Origin: Selaginella moellendorffii
Taxonomy: Eukaryota > Streptophyta > Lycopodiopsida > Selaginellales > Selaginellaceae
Direction of reading: 5' to 3'
NCBI RefSeq assembly: GCF_000143415.4
Contig: NW_003314264.1
Location: 3,073,444-3,137,443 of the forward strand
DNA: 64,000 nt
Part shown: in pieces, positions 33,983 through 44,853 of the stretch
Position numbering within the stretch: the stretch's first letter is position 1
Layout of the letters: each line of letters starts with the position of its first letter
Program-made: the position numbers and the translations under genes
The notes under the pieces: generated by a model
The model's input: the letters and a program-made list of their open reading frames with translations, nothing else
Databases searched by the model: none
Told to the model about the DNA's origin: nothing

Positions 33983-35770
33983 ATGCCGGAAGCGCAGCAC
34001 GACATCGCGCAGCTCATCAGGTCTTGCGGGAATTCCAGAAATCTCCTGAGGGCACAGGAGCTCCATCGCCGGATCCTTGCGGAAAACCCACGCGACAGGT
34101 TTCTGGCCAATTTGGCGATCGAGATGTTTGGGCGATGCGGCAGCCCGGAGGACGCTCGTCGGGTGTTCGATCGGATTGAGAGTCCCAATACGTTCTCCTG
34201 GAACATCATGATCTCGGCATATGCCCACAATGGATACGCCACCGAGGCGGGAGAGTTCTTCGCCCGAATTCCCCGCCCGGACGTGATCTCGTGGACGGCC
34301 ATGATGAATGCATACGTGGAAGCCGGTGATCTAGCCCGAGCTAGAGTAATATTCGATCAAATCCCTGAGAAGAATCTTGTGTCGTGGAACGCAATAGTCG
34401 CAGCATATGCCATAAACGGGCATTTGCAAGATGCTAAGAAACTCTTTGATAAGATGCCCGTGAAGACGGTAAACGCGTGCACAGCGATGGTGGAGGCTTA
34501 CGGATCCAACGGCGAGCTACACAAGGCACTCCACGTGTTCGAATCTGCACCGGACAAGGACACCATCCTGTGGAACGCAATGATCCAGGCATTCATCCAC
34601 AACCAGAATATCCCCCAAGCCAGGAGGATCTTCGAATCGATGCCCAGGAGAGATTCCTCGTCCTGGAACACGATGCTGGCCGGCTACGCGGGAGCGGGCG
34701 ATCTGGGGCAGGCCAAGTGGATGTTCGATGCCAATCCGACCAAGACCGTTGTTTCGTGGACGGCCATGATCACGGCGTACGCCTTGCACGGACTCATGGA
34801 AGCCGCCATATGCGTGTTCCGCGCGATGCCGTACAAGGACGTGGTCGCCTGGAATGCGATGCTCCAGGCGTTCGCGGACAATGGGGATCTCCAAAGCGCG
34901 CGGATGATCTTCCACCAGATCGATCGCCCGGATCCGGCGTCCTGGAGCGCGATGATCGCGGCGTATGCCCAGCACGGGCATCTCGACGACGCGCGGCGTG
35001 TCTTCGATTCCATCCCGGCCAGATTGCTGCGCCGCAGCGTCGTGCCGTGGAATGCGATGCTGGCGGCCATCGCGCAGCTCGGCACCGCAGCTGCGGCCGT
35101 GGAGTTCTTCTCCCAAATGCCCACCAAGGACGTGGTCTCGCACACGCTCGCCATCGTCGCGCTCGCGCGCAATGGCGATTTAAACGACGCCAGGAGAGTT
35201 TTCGATGCGATGGAGAGGCGAGATCTCGTCGCTTGGGCCGCGATGCTCGCGGGCTACGCTGGAAATGGGCGATTGGACGAGGCCGAGGCGCTGTTCCAGA
35301 GAATGCCACAGAGCAGCGTTGGATCGTGGAGCGCTGTGATCCACGCGTGTGCGCAAAACGGGCAAGGGGAGGCGGCGCTGGATTTCTTCCGGAGGATGGA
35401 GCAAAGAGGAGTGGAAGCTGACGCGCTGGCGATCATGGGAGTTCTCGCGGCGTGTAGCCATGTTGGATCGGTGGAAGAAGCGTGCTACTATTTCACTTCC
35501 ATGGAGATTGACAGGGAGATCCTTCCCAAGTTGGAGCACTACCACTGCATGGTTGACGCGCTGGGACGGTCGGGGAGGATGAGAGAGGCCGAGGAACTTA
35601 TCCACACCATGCCGTTCCTTCCAACTTCTATATCGTGGACGACGCTTCTGGGAGCTTGTAAGATCCACAAAAACGTCGAGCTTGCCGAGCTTGCTGCGGA
35701 GAACGCTCGCCGGCTCCAGCTACAGAACATTGCGTCCTACGTGCTGCTCTCGAATTTGATTGCTGCATGA
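33983..35770 (+). CDS. PPR protein (595 residues), S-type repeat array
   Basis: A single exon. After a leader with an LIRSCGNSRNLL motif, a long run of 31-residue PPR motifs follows (VISWTAMMNAYVEAGDLARA, VVAWNAMLQAFADNGDLQSA). The usual longer L and P motifs appear only near the end (VEADALAIMGVLAACSHVGS). It finishes in an E1-like segment (SYVLLSNLIAA) without DYW. It is clearly a paralogue of the genes at 27315-30667. Organellar RNA binding is inferred from the family. Confidence 0.92.
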   Translation: MPEAQHDIAQLIRSCGNSRNLLRAQELHRRILAENPRDRFLANLAIEMFGRCGSPEDARRVFDRIESPNTFSWNIMISAYAHNGYATEAGEFFARIPRPDVISWTAMMNAYVEAGDLARARVIFDQIPEKNLVSWNAIVAAYAINGHLQDAKKLFDKMPVKTVNACTAMVEAYGSNGELHKALHVFESAPDKDTILWNAMIQAFIHNQNIPQARRIFESMPRRDSSSWNTMLAGYAGAGDLGQAKWMFDANPTKTVVSWTAMITAYALHGLMEAAICVFRAMPYKDVVAWNAMLQAFADNGDLQSARMIFHQIDRPDPASWSAMIAAYAQHGHLDDARRVFDSIPARLLRRSVVPWNAMLAAIAQLGTAAAAVEFFSQMPTKDVVSHTLAIVALARNGDLNDARRVFDAMERRDLVAWAAMLAGYAGNGRLDEAEALFQRMPQSSVGSWSAVIHACAQNGQGEAALDFFRRMEQRGVEADALAIMGVLAACSHVGSVEEACYYFTSMEIDREILPKLEHYHCMVDALGRSGRMREAEELIHTMPFLPTSISWTTLLGACKIHKNVELAELAAENARRLQLQNIASYVLLSNLIAA

Positions 35771-35831
35771 TACGAGATCAAAACTTTGAAACGGTGCAGA
35801 ACCACACGAGAACGAACCTGTTTGTGTAGTT

Positions 35832-38310
35832 TCACTTTGGAGTGGCACAGATCTGGCGGGTGATCGTTCCATTGAATAACGCACACGCCTGAAAGAAGAA
35901 AGCGTTTACTTCTGCGTGGAACAAAGTCTCAACATACCAGCTTCGCACTAAGTCCGATCTTATGAAGGTCCTGGAGCTGAGAGTTTACACGTATACCACC
36001 TTGAGTTAGTATGTGACATTTGCTAGCAAGTCTAACCTCCTTGATTGGCGATTTCTCATTTTCCCGTAACTGTAGTATGTAGTCCGCTCTCTTTTCTCCA
36101 ATACCCTGTGAGGTGCTACTGCTTAGAAAGTGTTACAATTTGTTAAAACTCGAGCACACCTTAAGCGCCAGCAATTCCTCTCTATAAACCGAAAGATCAG
36201 CGAGTTAAAGCTCATGCAAGAGCGAGTCAATACAAAAATGAGTACCTCTTTCCTCTGTTTAAGACTTGGATGTATTCCTTCATTAACGTATCCTGTCCAG
36301 TTTTTGCATGGTTAGAAAGACCGAGGAAGGGTAAGCGACAGTTTTATTACCTGGACAAGCTGGCTTCGCATGTTAAGCTTTTCCAATGGTGTCTGGCTCG
36401 AGGACGAGTCAGGCAGGCACTGGAAAATGGGACTTAAGTCGAAACTTTTTTCTTGATTGGATGGAAGAGGAGAGAGCGCCTCACGCATGGAAGTTCCTAG
36501 ACAACGAAGCTTTGCACTGAGCGGAGGAGATTTCGGGCTCCCGAGGTTGAAAGGAGAAGTTGGAGCCACGTTTTCTTTCTCGAATTCTTCTGCATCACAG
36601 TGGAGTTTCGGTGGCGAAAGCATTACAATTTTTGTACCTGTATGTGCTCCAGTCTGAAACGTAGGCAGTTCTTTAAAAACTTGGAATTTCAAGCCCGTGT
36701 CTGTCCGGAACCGGCTGCAAAAAATCGAAAGAGTCAAACCATAACCCGGTACAACTCTTCACTTCTGAACCTGACTTCTGATTCCTCTTTGCAAGATTTT
36801 TGCAGCGATGACTTTCCCTTCAGACCCGCTGGGGTGGATCTTTGCAATGGGGAGAATAACCTGGCTGGAGATTTTGCGCAGTTCTTACTTCTTTCCTCTC
36901 GCCAAGCTTTAAGTTTTGCTTCCATGTCAACTTTCTCGTGTGGATCGTCTTCAGCGAACTTATTCACTATCTGTCTTGACTTTGCGGCAAGATTTAAGGT
37001 ATGTATTGCTTCTTGATACGAGCCCGGGTTCTACTGAATATAAGGTTTAGTACGAAAGCATTTTGTAAAATTGCCAGCAAAACTTACCAGGCATGCAATC
37101 ATAATGGCACAGCTTGTTCCTCCCAGCGAGTCTTGCAAGATTCGTGTCAGCTTGCTGTCCCTGTATGGTATCCTAGTTTCTTTCGAGTTCAGCGCACAAA
37201 TCACGTTTGAAAGAGCAAACAATGATTGATTGATACGACTGCTTTCGGCTAAACGGACACCTTCATTTCCAGACCGACGATTATCCTCGTTTCCTGAGAC
37301 ATCAGGCAAATGCATTGAAAACTTTAAAGCATAGAGATCGTTAGAAGCGATGCCATACCTGCAAGATCAATAAGGTTGAGCTTCCCGACTGCCATCTTCT
37401 CGATGTTATCCAGGTTTCCAGTTGTTACTGACACAGTCAAGATGGCATGACTTCGACTAGAAACGTCATTTAGTTCAGTCTGGCCCGTCTTACGGCCGGA
37501 ACAGCCTTTTAAATACACCGCTTGAAACTCCTCGATATCTTTAACAAGAACCTGTTTGAGAATTGAAGCTTTGAACAAACGACGAAAGGGACAAGGAACT
37601 ATGCCTTACCTGGGATAAACCGCGAAGCTGAATATGTCCGTGGATATCATCCATCACAGAAACTTCCATTCGTTTTGGTTCCAAAAGGTCATAGCAGCGA
37701 TCCATATATATCTCACAGTATGATACATTTATGGTGGCCTCCACCGCATTTGCTATGGAGAGGATTGCTGCCATAGTTAAGGGAATGAGCCCATCTTTTC
37801 CCACTCCCTGGAGAGGAAAAAAAAGAAGAAGAAAAACTTGATTCATTCACAAGGAAGAAACAAGAGAAACCTCACCTGCATTGTGTGGGTTTTGCCACTG
37901 CCAGTAGCTCCATACGCAAAAACCGTAGCGTTGCAACCACGGAAAAGTATCGGAACGATTGGTTCCATCTCCATCTTAAATATGTAGCTGATATGGTCCT
38001 CGGCTCCATAGCAAAAGTCGAGCTTGTAAGTCTCTCTCCTACTGTTAGACAAAGAACACACAAAGTTGCCAAGAAAATGGAAGTTTATCCTCTTTCCTTA
38101 CCCAGTGATCTCGTTCTTTATGTGAAGACTACTCGATTCCGTGTCATTGTCCCTGCTAATGCCAAGACAGGAATTCTCGCCTTCTTCCGCGGACAGGAAC
38201 GGCCGGATCCGGCAAATCACGCGAATCCTCGAGCTGGGCGCGTTCCTGGCGACCCTCGCGGGAGTCCCCACCAGGGATTTGCCGGGCGTCCGGACCCTAG
38301 GGCTCAACAT
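35832..38310 (-). CDS. kinesin-10 family motor with HhH tail
   Basis: A multi-exon gene whose last exons are tiny. The motor domain near the N-terminus has [13 protein letters not shown]-loop [12 protein letters not shown], switch [10 protein letters not shown], switch [10 protein letters not shown] and the [12 protein letters not shown] helix. The middle is charged and Ser/Pro-rich. The tail, from exons at about 35832-36300, reads [16 protein letters not shown], then [15 protein letters not shown], then [10 protein letters not shown]. This is the helix-hairpin-helix DNA-binding motif of Kid/KIF22-type kinesin-10. The motor should therefore act on chromosomes or spindle/phragmoplast microtubules. 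Only small spliced exons support the 3' end, but phases and homology agree. Confidence 0.87.
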
Positions 38311-38546
38311 CCTGGAAGATCTTTGAAACTAGAGGAGAGATCCAGCGCTAGAAATCGCTTACCAGCTTGAGGAATTGAAAGAGTAGCGATCGAGCGCCTC
38401 TTGGTCAGCGTCCTCGCCGGTCTCTGCTCACTCTGAATTCCAAGGCGCCATCGCAACGAGGGCCGTTGGATGGAAACCGGCATATTCCAGCGATCGAGAG
38501 CCGCGACTAATTATAAGATTAGCATAAAAGTAACCCTTTCCTACGG

Positions 38547-38553
38547 TATAAAA
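38547..38553 (+). promoter_or_regulatory. TATA box of the metallothionein gene
   Basis: TATAAAA about 98 bp upstream of the ATG. It is followed by a GA-rich leader (GAGAGGAGAGAGAAGAGAG) typical of a plant 5' UTR. The whole 340-bp gap is shared with the divergent kinesin-10 gene. Confidence 0.7.
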
Positions 38554-38650
38554 GCGAGAGGGGGTTGCCATTGGCTCGGCTATCGGCTATTCGGCAATAG
38601 GTTTTTGAGAGGAGAGAGAAGAGAGAAGAGAAGGGAAGAGATCAAGAGAG

Positions 38651-39051
38651 ATGGCACGCACTGAGGGATGTGGCTGCGCTACTCCATGCCCTTGCGGCGA
38701 CGCTTGCAAGTAATCTCTCTCGCCCCCTCTCCCTTTTGCCCAAGCTTTAGACACTAATCGCTGTGTGTGCTTTCATCTATAGGTGTGGGATGGACAAGGA
38801 GAAATCGTCCGCTCCAGGCGCTGAGACCTCATCGTAAGTTTGGATCGTGCTCGAATTCGCGGCCCTTTTCAATCTTTTGATTGATGGCTTTGGCTTTGCG
38901 CAGATCGTTTTGCAGCTGCGGCGAGAAGTGCAGCTGCGACCCTTGCTCGTGCTCCAGGGTGAGCGCCTCGGGCGACGGCTTCTGCAAGTGTGGCAGCGAG
39001 TGCAAGTGTGACAAGTGCTCCTGCGCCAAGTCGGTGGTGGCGACGGCGTGA
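38651..39051 (+). CDS. metallothionein-like protein, 18 Cys in three clusters
   Basis: Three small exons, 38651-38709, 38783-38833 and 38904-39051, join in phase to 85 residues. The Cys residues fall into three blocks of six: CGCATPCPCGDACKC, then CSCGEKCSCDPCSC, then CKCGSECKCDKCSC. Each is CxC-x3-CxC-x2/3-CxC, separated by short linkers rich in Ser, Ala and Glu. Three Cys-rich domains recall plant type 4 (Ec) metallothioneins, but there are no histidines and the cluster spacing differs. Such proteins chelate Zn, Cu or Cd in the cytosol. The strong TATA box suggests high or inducible expression. Confidence 0.9.
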
Positions 39052-39396
39052 ACCAAGTGTCCTGAGCGTACTCCATGTAAGAGGAAACATGTGTTCCCTG
39101 TTGTCTAGAGGACAGTTTATAAAAGCTTGTACTTTCTAGCTTCTTATGAATCAAACAAAAGTTCCATCGTTTTCCTTATAACTTTTCCTTAGTACATTCC
39201 ATGTTTTAAGCCCACATCAAACTCATCATAAAAATAAAAGACCAAACATGCATATCACACACTTGTACAGGCCAAAACATTTCACTCTCATAGTCATCGG
39301 TCAAACTCAAAAATGTCAACGGTCAATTCTAATATTAGGGCTCTTAAAATCTAGGATCCCTAAAACGCGCGGGTTTCTTGAATCTAGGGCTGGTGT
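39052..39396. other. intergenic region, no gene seen
   Basis: 345 bp between the metallothionein stop and the F-box/WD40 ATG; presumably 3' UTR and promoter. No other gene is supported. Confidence 0.5.
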
Positions 39397-40800
39397 ATGG
39401 AAGAGAGGCATGGCGCACGGCCGCAGCACCAGGTGAGTAGTAGCTCCGGGGGATCCTACGCGCATCCGCCGGAATGCCGCATCATCGACCTCCCCCCGGT
39501 GGTAATCCTCGAGATTTTCCGGCATTTGGACCCGCGGGAGCTGTCCGTGGTGGCGTGCGTGTGCCCGCTCTTCCGCATCCTCGCCTCGGACAGCCACGGC
39601 TGGAAGGAGTACTACTGCGAGCGATGGGGGCTGCCCGGCGCCGTCGCCCCGGCGCACGAATGGAAGCAGCTCTATGTGGCCAGGGAGACGCGCTGCAAGG
39701 CGCTGCTGGGGCGATTCAAGCTGGATCTTCTGTGCGGCCACACCGAGACCGTGAGGGCGGTGAGGATGGTACCGGCCAGGAACTTGGTGGTGTCTGCCGG
39801 ATACGACTCCTCGGTGAGGATCTGGGATGTGGGCGATGGCCTCCCGGCGGCGTGGTCGCAGCCGCTGGGTGAGACCATTCGGGCTGTGGCGGTGGACGGT
39901 GAGCTCCTGGCTGTTGGTGGGAGCTCCGTGGTGAGAGTCTGGCACGCCAGCCCGGGTTGCTCCCACCTGTTTGATCTGGCGAGGAACTCGAGCGGGCGGT
40001 TCCTGCGTGGACACTCGGGTCCCGTGACGTGCCTGGGCCTGGACGCTGGAGCTCTATACAGTGGTTCCTGGGACATGACCGTGAAGATCTGGAAAAGGCA
40101 CCGGCTGGAGAAGTTCTCGCAAAGCTTGCACCACTCGGACTGGGTCTGGGGCCTGGTTGCTCGCGGGGAGTGTGTGCTGAGCACCTCCGGCAGTGATGCT
40201 TACTCCTGGGACGTGGAGACCGGGGCTTTGCTGAGGTTCCGGCCTTGCGTCCATCGAGGCAATGCTCTTGCCGTGGAAGGCAGCCGGACTGGAAGCTTTC
40301 TCATCACTGGCGGAGAGGATGGAGCTGTGCGGGTGTTCGACAACAGGATTCCACCGTCGGTGACTCTGGCAGGAGAATGCAGCGAGAATGACGCGGTGGC
40401 AGCATGGCTTCCCCACTCGGCCGCAGTGAATTCTCTAGCTTTTGACGATCCTTCGCTCGTCTCGGCCTCGGCGGATGGCTCCATAGCTCTCATGGACCTG
40501 AGGCACGTCATGAGGAAAGGAAGCATCAAGTCGAGAGCGGCAGCCACGGTGAAGCGGCCCTACACTTGCGTGGTGAAAGGAGACACGGTGCAAAGGATGC
40601 TGTCCAGCGGTGGCTCTTGTGCTTACTCGGTGGACATTGGCTCGGACAGGATTGTGAGTGCCGGGGAGGGGACGGCGATCAAGGTCTGGGACTTCTCCCA
40701 GGCTCTCGAGTTTGAGAAGAAAACACAGGCGCTTCGAAGCGTCCGGAGAGAGCAGAGAGCTCAGCGGAAGCTCGCGATTAAGAACAGGAGAAAGGAATGA
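39397..40800 (+). CDS. F-box/WD40-repeat protein
   Basis: A single exon of 467 residues. Residues 25-75 form an F-box (IIDLPPVVILEIFRHLDPRE ... WKEYYCERWG), which binds SKP1. WD40 blades follow (LCGHTETVRAVRM, VSAGYDSSVRIWD, LRGHSGPVTCLGL, LYSGSWDMTVKIW, ITGGEDGAVRVFD, VSASADGSIALMD, IVSAGEGTAIKVWD) and should bind the substrate of an SCF E3 ligase. A short basic tail ends the protein (QRKLAIKNRRKE). The last 115 codons are duplicated at 47857-48213. Confidence 0.92.
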   Translation: MEERHGARPQHQVSSSSGGSYAHPPECRIIDLPPVVILEIFRHLDPRELSVVACVCPLFRILASDSHGWKEYYCERWGLPGAVAPAHEWKQLYVARETRCKALLGRFKLDLLCGHTETVRAVRMVPARNLVVSAGYDSSVRIWDVGDGLPAAWSQPLGETIRAVAVDGELLAVGGSSVVRVWHASPGCSHLFDLARNSSGRFLRGHSGPVTCLGLDAGALYSGSWDMTVKIWKRHRLEKFSQSLHHSDWVWGLVARGECVLSTSGSDAYSWDVETGALLRFRPCVHRGNALAVEGSRTGSFLITGGEDGAVRVFDNRIPPSVTLAGECSENDAVAAWLPHSAAVNSLAFDDPSLVSASADGSIALMDLRHVMRKGSIKSRAAATVKRPYTCVVKGDTVQRMLSSGGSCAYSVDIGSDRIVSAGEGTAIKVWDFSQALEFEKKTQALRSVRREQRAQRKLAIKNRRKE

Positions 40801-43537
40801 CTATAGGTGATGCCAGGAACTTCGGTTCAGCGATAAAGGGGATCGACTACACAAAGTTGGTAACGCTCGAGATCGATCTCAACTCACGGACATTATTTCA
40901 AAACAAAATGGTCTTGAAGATCATGCTTCTGGAGATCAGTCTCCATTAAAAAAACAAATTTTCTCAATCATTACCGAAGATGTAACTCGAAGATCATGCC
41001 TCTGGGAATCAGGCTTCCAACAAAAAACCAAAATTTTCAATATCTTAGAAGTATCAAAGCGAAAGAACACCTTGTACGTGAGTCAATCACGAAGAACCCC
41101 GGAAAGAAGGTTGCGAACCTGTCGCATTGTTGGCCTGTTTCCCGGATTGCTATCTACGCATCGCAGCGCCGTGACAAGCACAGTGGTAGCCTCCTCCGCG
41201 TTGAAAATTCCCATGAGCCTTGGATCCACGACACCCAAGAGCTTCCCGGCCGCGTACTCCTCCTCCACCCATGGCAGCAGCAGCCATGCTTTGTGATCCT
41301 TCTCCTCCTTGGAGCTCCCAATCACGCGCCTCCCAGTCACAACCTCGAGCGCCACCACGCCATAGCTGTAGACATCCGACGCGGGCGTGAACTTGTACGT
41401 GACCCCGACCTCGGGCGCGATGTATCCCAGCGTCCCCGCGAGCGTGGTGACGCGTGCGCTCACGTCATGGCTGGCTGTGCGCGCGAGGCCAAAGTCGCCC
41501 AGCCTCGCGCGAAACTCGTCGTCCAGCATCACGTTGCTGCATTTCACGTCGCGGTGGATGATCTGCTGCTCCCAGTCCTCGTGGAGGTAGATGAGCGCGG
41601 CGGCGAGGCCCGAGAGGATCCGGAGCCGCGCGTCCCAGAGGAGGAGCAGCGCGTCACCTTTGTGGAAGAGCGCCGACTCGACGCTCCCCTGGGGCATGTA
41701 GTCGTAGACGAGGACGAGCTCGCGGTGGTCGCGCGCGCAGTGCCAGCCGCGGAGAGGGACAAGGTTGCGGTGGCTGAGCTTGCTGATGATCTGGAGCTCC
41801 GCCAGGAACTCTCGCTCGCCCTGGTGCGAGTCCCGCGCCATCTTCTTGATGGCCACCGGGGAGTTCTCGCCGGGGAGGATGCCACGGTAGACGCTGCCAA
41901 AGCCGCCTGTGCCCAGGAGGTTGTGCTCGCTAAACTCTTGGGTGGCGGCGGCGAGCTGCGCGTAGGGGATCTCGTGTGGCAGCGGCACAAGGTCCTTGGA
42001 CAAGCTCTTCTTCTTCTTCTTCTCGGATGGGAAGCCAAGTTTGCTCCAGGGATTTTTGACAAGCCAGCTGACGACAGCGAGGAGCAGCAACGCGGCCAGG
42101 AGCGCCAGGAGTGATGCAGTGACGATGAAGTAAACCTTGAATCGATCTTTCTTCTTTCCACCATCGACCACTGTCACTGGTGATGGAGAAGGAATCCTCT
42201 CCAATCTGCTCGAGAAGTTCCAGGACAGGATCCGGTGGAAGTCGAGGTTGGCGGTGCCAGAGCCGGCAGAGAAGCCCACGTACGAGACATCGCTGACATA
42301 GGCGCACAAATTCACGCTGTGCTCCAGCACCGGGTCGCCCAAGTTCCGGAATGATGGGTCGGAGGAGACGAACACTCGCAGCCTCTGCACGGCGGCATCG
42401 TAGTCGATCCTCGCCGCGACGGCACCGAGGCCAAGAGAGATCCCCCGCGGATAGAGCGAGCTCGAGTTCACGGACAGGATCCCGTTGATGTCGAGGCCGA
42501 CGTGGTTGTCATCGATGTCCTGGAACGCGGGATAGTCTGGTGGAAAGTTCCTGAAAGTGTCGAATTCCACCGCGACGATGCGGTTGCTCGCGCGGCCATT
42601 CGCGGAGGGATCGAACAAGCCCAGCCAGCGGCCAAAGCCAGCGGAGGAGGTGGCGACGAGGTTAGGGGCGATAGTGAACGCGAGGCCATCGGCATTGACC
42701 TGTGTGGAGTCGTTCTTGGTGATGGCGAAGACGAACTCGGTGGAGAAGGAGGCGCCGGCGCCGGCGGATGCGTTGCAAAGCTGGATCTCCTGCCGCTTCA
42801 TGATCCTGCCATAGCTCGCCAGGCGATTGCCGGTGAGCCGCAGCTCGCCATTGTTGAAGGTCGCGTCGCCAGTGGCCAGAAACTCGTTGCGTGCCTGGGG
42901 CGAGAAGTTGCTGTATGTGAAACTTACGTGATCATCAAGCGCTGCTGTTGCGCCTAGTGCCACGATCGAAAGCACGATCGCCAGAGCTTTGGCCATGGGA
43001 CCAACCAACGCTAGAAGAGCAAACTCGTGCGTGGTCGACACGGCTAGACCGATGTTGAAGCGTGATCTAATACTTTGAAGGAGGTCCTGGGTTCAATCCT
43101 CGGCCTGTTCAAGTCCATTTTCCATCGTCTCTTTTGTTATCGGTACCTTGACAGGATAGTTCCCGGAACTCGAGCCTTTTTTAATTAGTGAGCAATCTGT
43201 TAGTAACACTTTCGGTGGACGATGTTTGGCCCATACTCATCGTAGTCTCCCTTGGTGAGATGCTGGTTTTGAGGGAACACCACCTTGGCGAGGATGGCGC
43301 CGCCAATCCATGCCGAGTATTGCAGCGTGCGCTCTGGCATGTACTCCGGAGGCTGCGAAAGTGGAGAGAATGAGAAAGACGAAAGCCAGAAAAGTTTCAC
43401 TGCTTTTTTTTTACCTTCACTACGGAGGGCCGCAAGGAGGGAGTTCCGTGAAGAGACACCTCCTTCTGAAAGCGAGCTTCAAAACCTGGGAAGTGCTTGG
43501 AAGGTGAGCTAGGAAAGAACAAAGATCAAATCTTGCC
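40431..43537. repeat. source segment of a duplicated block
   Basis: This stretch covers the F-box/WD40 3' end, the whole lectin kinase and the last exons of ARP7. It recurs in the same order and orientation at 47857-50697. Similarity starts at TCTCTAGCTTTTGACG and stops at AAATCTTGC near an ARP7 exon edge. Confidence 0.88.
41083..42996 (-). CDS. L-type lectin receptor kinase
   Basis: A single exon; the ATG at 42996 puts the signal peptide (MAKALAIVLSIVALGATA) at the start, and an in-frame ATG-like position upstream is not needed. A legume-type lectin ectodomain follows (VSFTYSNFS, VEFDTFRNF, DDNHVGLDING), then a TM segment (VYFIVTASLLALLAALLLLA). The kinase has GTGGFGSVYRG, VAIKK, IIHRDVKCSNVMLD, GDFGLAR, APE and a DVYSYGVV motif. 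It is an RD kinase with all catalytic residues. L-type lectin kinases act at the plasma membrane in sensing extracellular signals and immunity; the ligand is unknown. A damaged copy lies at 48352-49981. Confidence 0.95.
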   Translation of the reverse strand: MAKALAIVLSIVALGATAALDDHVSFTYSNFSPQARNEFLATGDATFNNGELRLTGNRLASYGRIMKRQEIQLCNASAGAGASFSTEFVFAITKNDSTQVNADGLAFTIAPNLVATSSAGFGRWLGLFDPSANGRASNRIVAVEFDTFRNFPPDYPAFQDIDDNHVGLDINGILSVNSSSLYPRGISLGLGAVAARIDYDAAVQRLRVFVSSDPSFRNLGDPVLEHSVNLCAYVSDVSYVGFSAGSGTANLDFHRILSWNFSSRLERIPSPSPVTVVDGGKKKDRFKVYFIVTASLLALLAALLLLAVVSWLVKNPWSKLGFPSEKKKKKSLSKDLVPLPHEIPYAQLAAATQEFSEHNLLGTGGFGSVYRGILPGENSPVAIKKMARDSHQGEREFLAELQIISKLSHRNLVPLRGWHCARDHRELVLVYDYMPQGSVESALFHKGDALLLLWDARLRILSGLAAALIYLHEDWEQQIIHRDVKCSNVMLDDEFRARLGDFGLARTASHDVSARVTTLAGTLGYIAPEVGVTYKFTPASDVYSYGVVALEVVTGRRVIGSSKEEKDHKAWLLLPWVEEEYAAGKLLGVVDPRLMGIFNAEEATTVLVTALRCVDSNPGNRPTMRQVRNLLSGVLRD

Positions 43538-44853
43538 TTTCATCGTTGAAGTGCCTCCACACAGCACAATGTTCTCGATCAAAGGCTTCTGGCATTCGGC
43601 GGGAGAGCAGAGGGAAAGGCTTCTCACAAGCTGCTCTGTGATCCCATATTCCTGGATTTCCACAAGTGATGGCTGATAGAGCACCTCACCAAGTGTGTAT
43701 CTTTCACTTCCAACAGAAATTACCTGTCTCCACAAACACGAGCTATGAAAACATACACAGCAGCAAAAGCTTACCCGACCGTCAGGTAGCGTGTGTTCTA
43801 TGACAGATCCATCAGCCACCTTCTTCTCGTAATCCACAGAATCGTCCAGACTCACTGCTACTGCTTCTTTGATCTGCTCCAGCGCAAAACCATCCAGCTT
43901 CGTGTGAGGATTGGACTTGGCCAGCTTAGCCCCGAGGAGCTCTGTCAAGTCCTGTCCAGCGTACTCGAACCGCTTGACGGCGTTGTGCTGGATTCCACCC
44001 TCCCACACGGGCGCAATATCTGCAGCGAAAACAAGTCTTGTGCACCATTCGTTACATTGTTACACAACGTTACCAGAGCCACTGTGAATGAGTACCTATT
44101 TTCCCATGTCCGACGTCCACTGCACAGCCAGAGATGCGTCCCACAGCATACACGGACAGCACTGGTTGCTCCACGGCATAGAAGCCATTCACATTGAAAG
44201 TTTCAAACATAAGTTGGACGGTCTTCTCCCTTGCAATCTGTCACAGAAAATCAAGCATGAGTTTCAAACAGTTCACAGATGCCATGACGATGACAAGGAG
44301 TCCAAAAAAAAAGCGAAAACCATGTCCATGACTTGATACAAAGAAGAAGTCATGCAAAAAGATAGAAGAACAAGGATACCGAAAACCATGTCTCCCTAGC
44401 TACGAGTGAACACAAAGAAGTCAGTCATACAAAATGAAAGAAAGAAGAACGAAGGAAACAAAGAAAGGACAAAAGAAAGAGGCTTGCCTTTCGTGTGAGC
44501 AGTGAGTCGGCAATTAAAATTTGGCCCTCGTTTCCAACCTCCCAGCCCAGGCCTGTGTAGAAAACATACCTCCACAGGTCTTCCATGGCTTCCCAGTCAT
44601 GGATAGCTCCTCTCTCGATGGGATTCACGGCATTCTCCTTCCAATCGTCTCCATTCAAGTCGATCTTGTCGATGTCGCCCTCGTCCGCCTTGGTCATTGC
44701 CGTTTGCATCACCTACAGGCGGAGCGCAAGCATCTAAACCCAATGCCGATGGATTCCTAGAGTGATTACCAGCTGAGGATCTTGCTCGGGGATCGCGAAG
44801 CCGGCCTTGAGCAGCCTGGAGCCGGCGTCGATCACTATCGCCTCTGCTGCCAT
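43200..44853 (-). CDS. ARP7: actin-related protein 7
   Basis: About seven exons. The product reads [120 protein letters not shown] and VHRKCY. This matches plant ARP7 along its whole length. ARP7 is a nuclear actin-like subunit of SWI/SNF chromatin remodellers. The intron at 43486-43536 is 51 bp and needs a GC donor. The ATG lies 88 bp from the COP1 stop, on the same strand. Confidence 0.93.
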
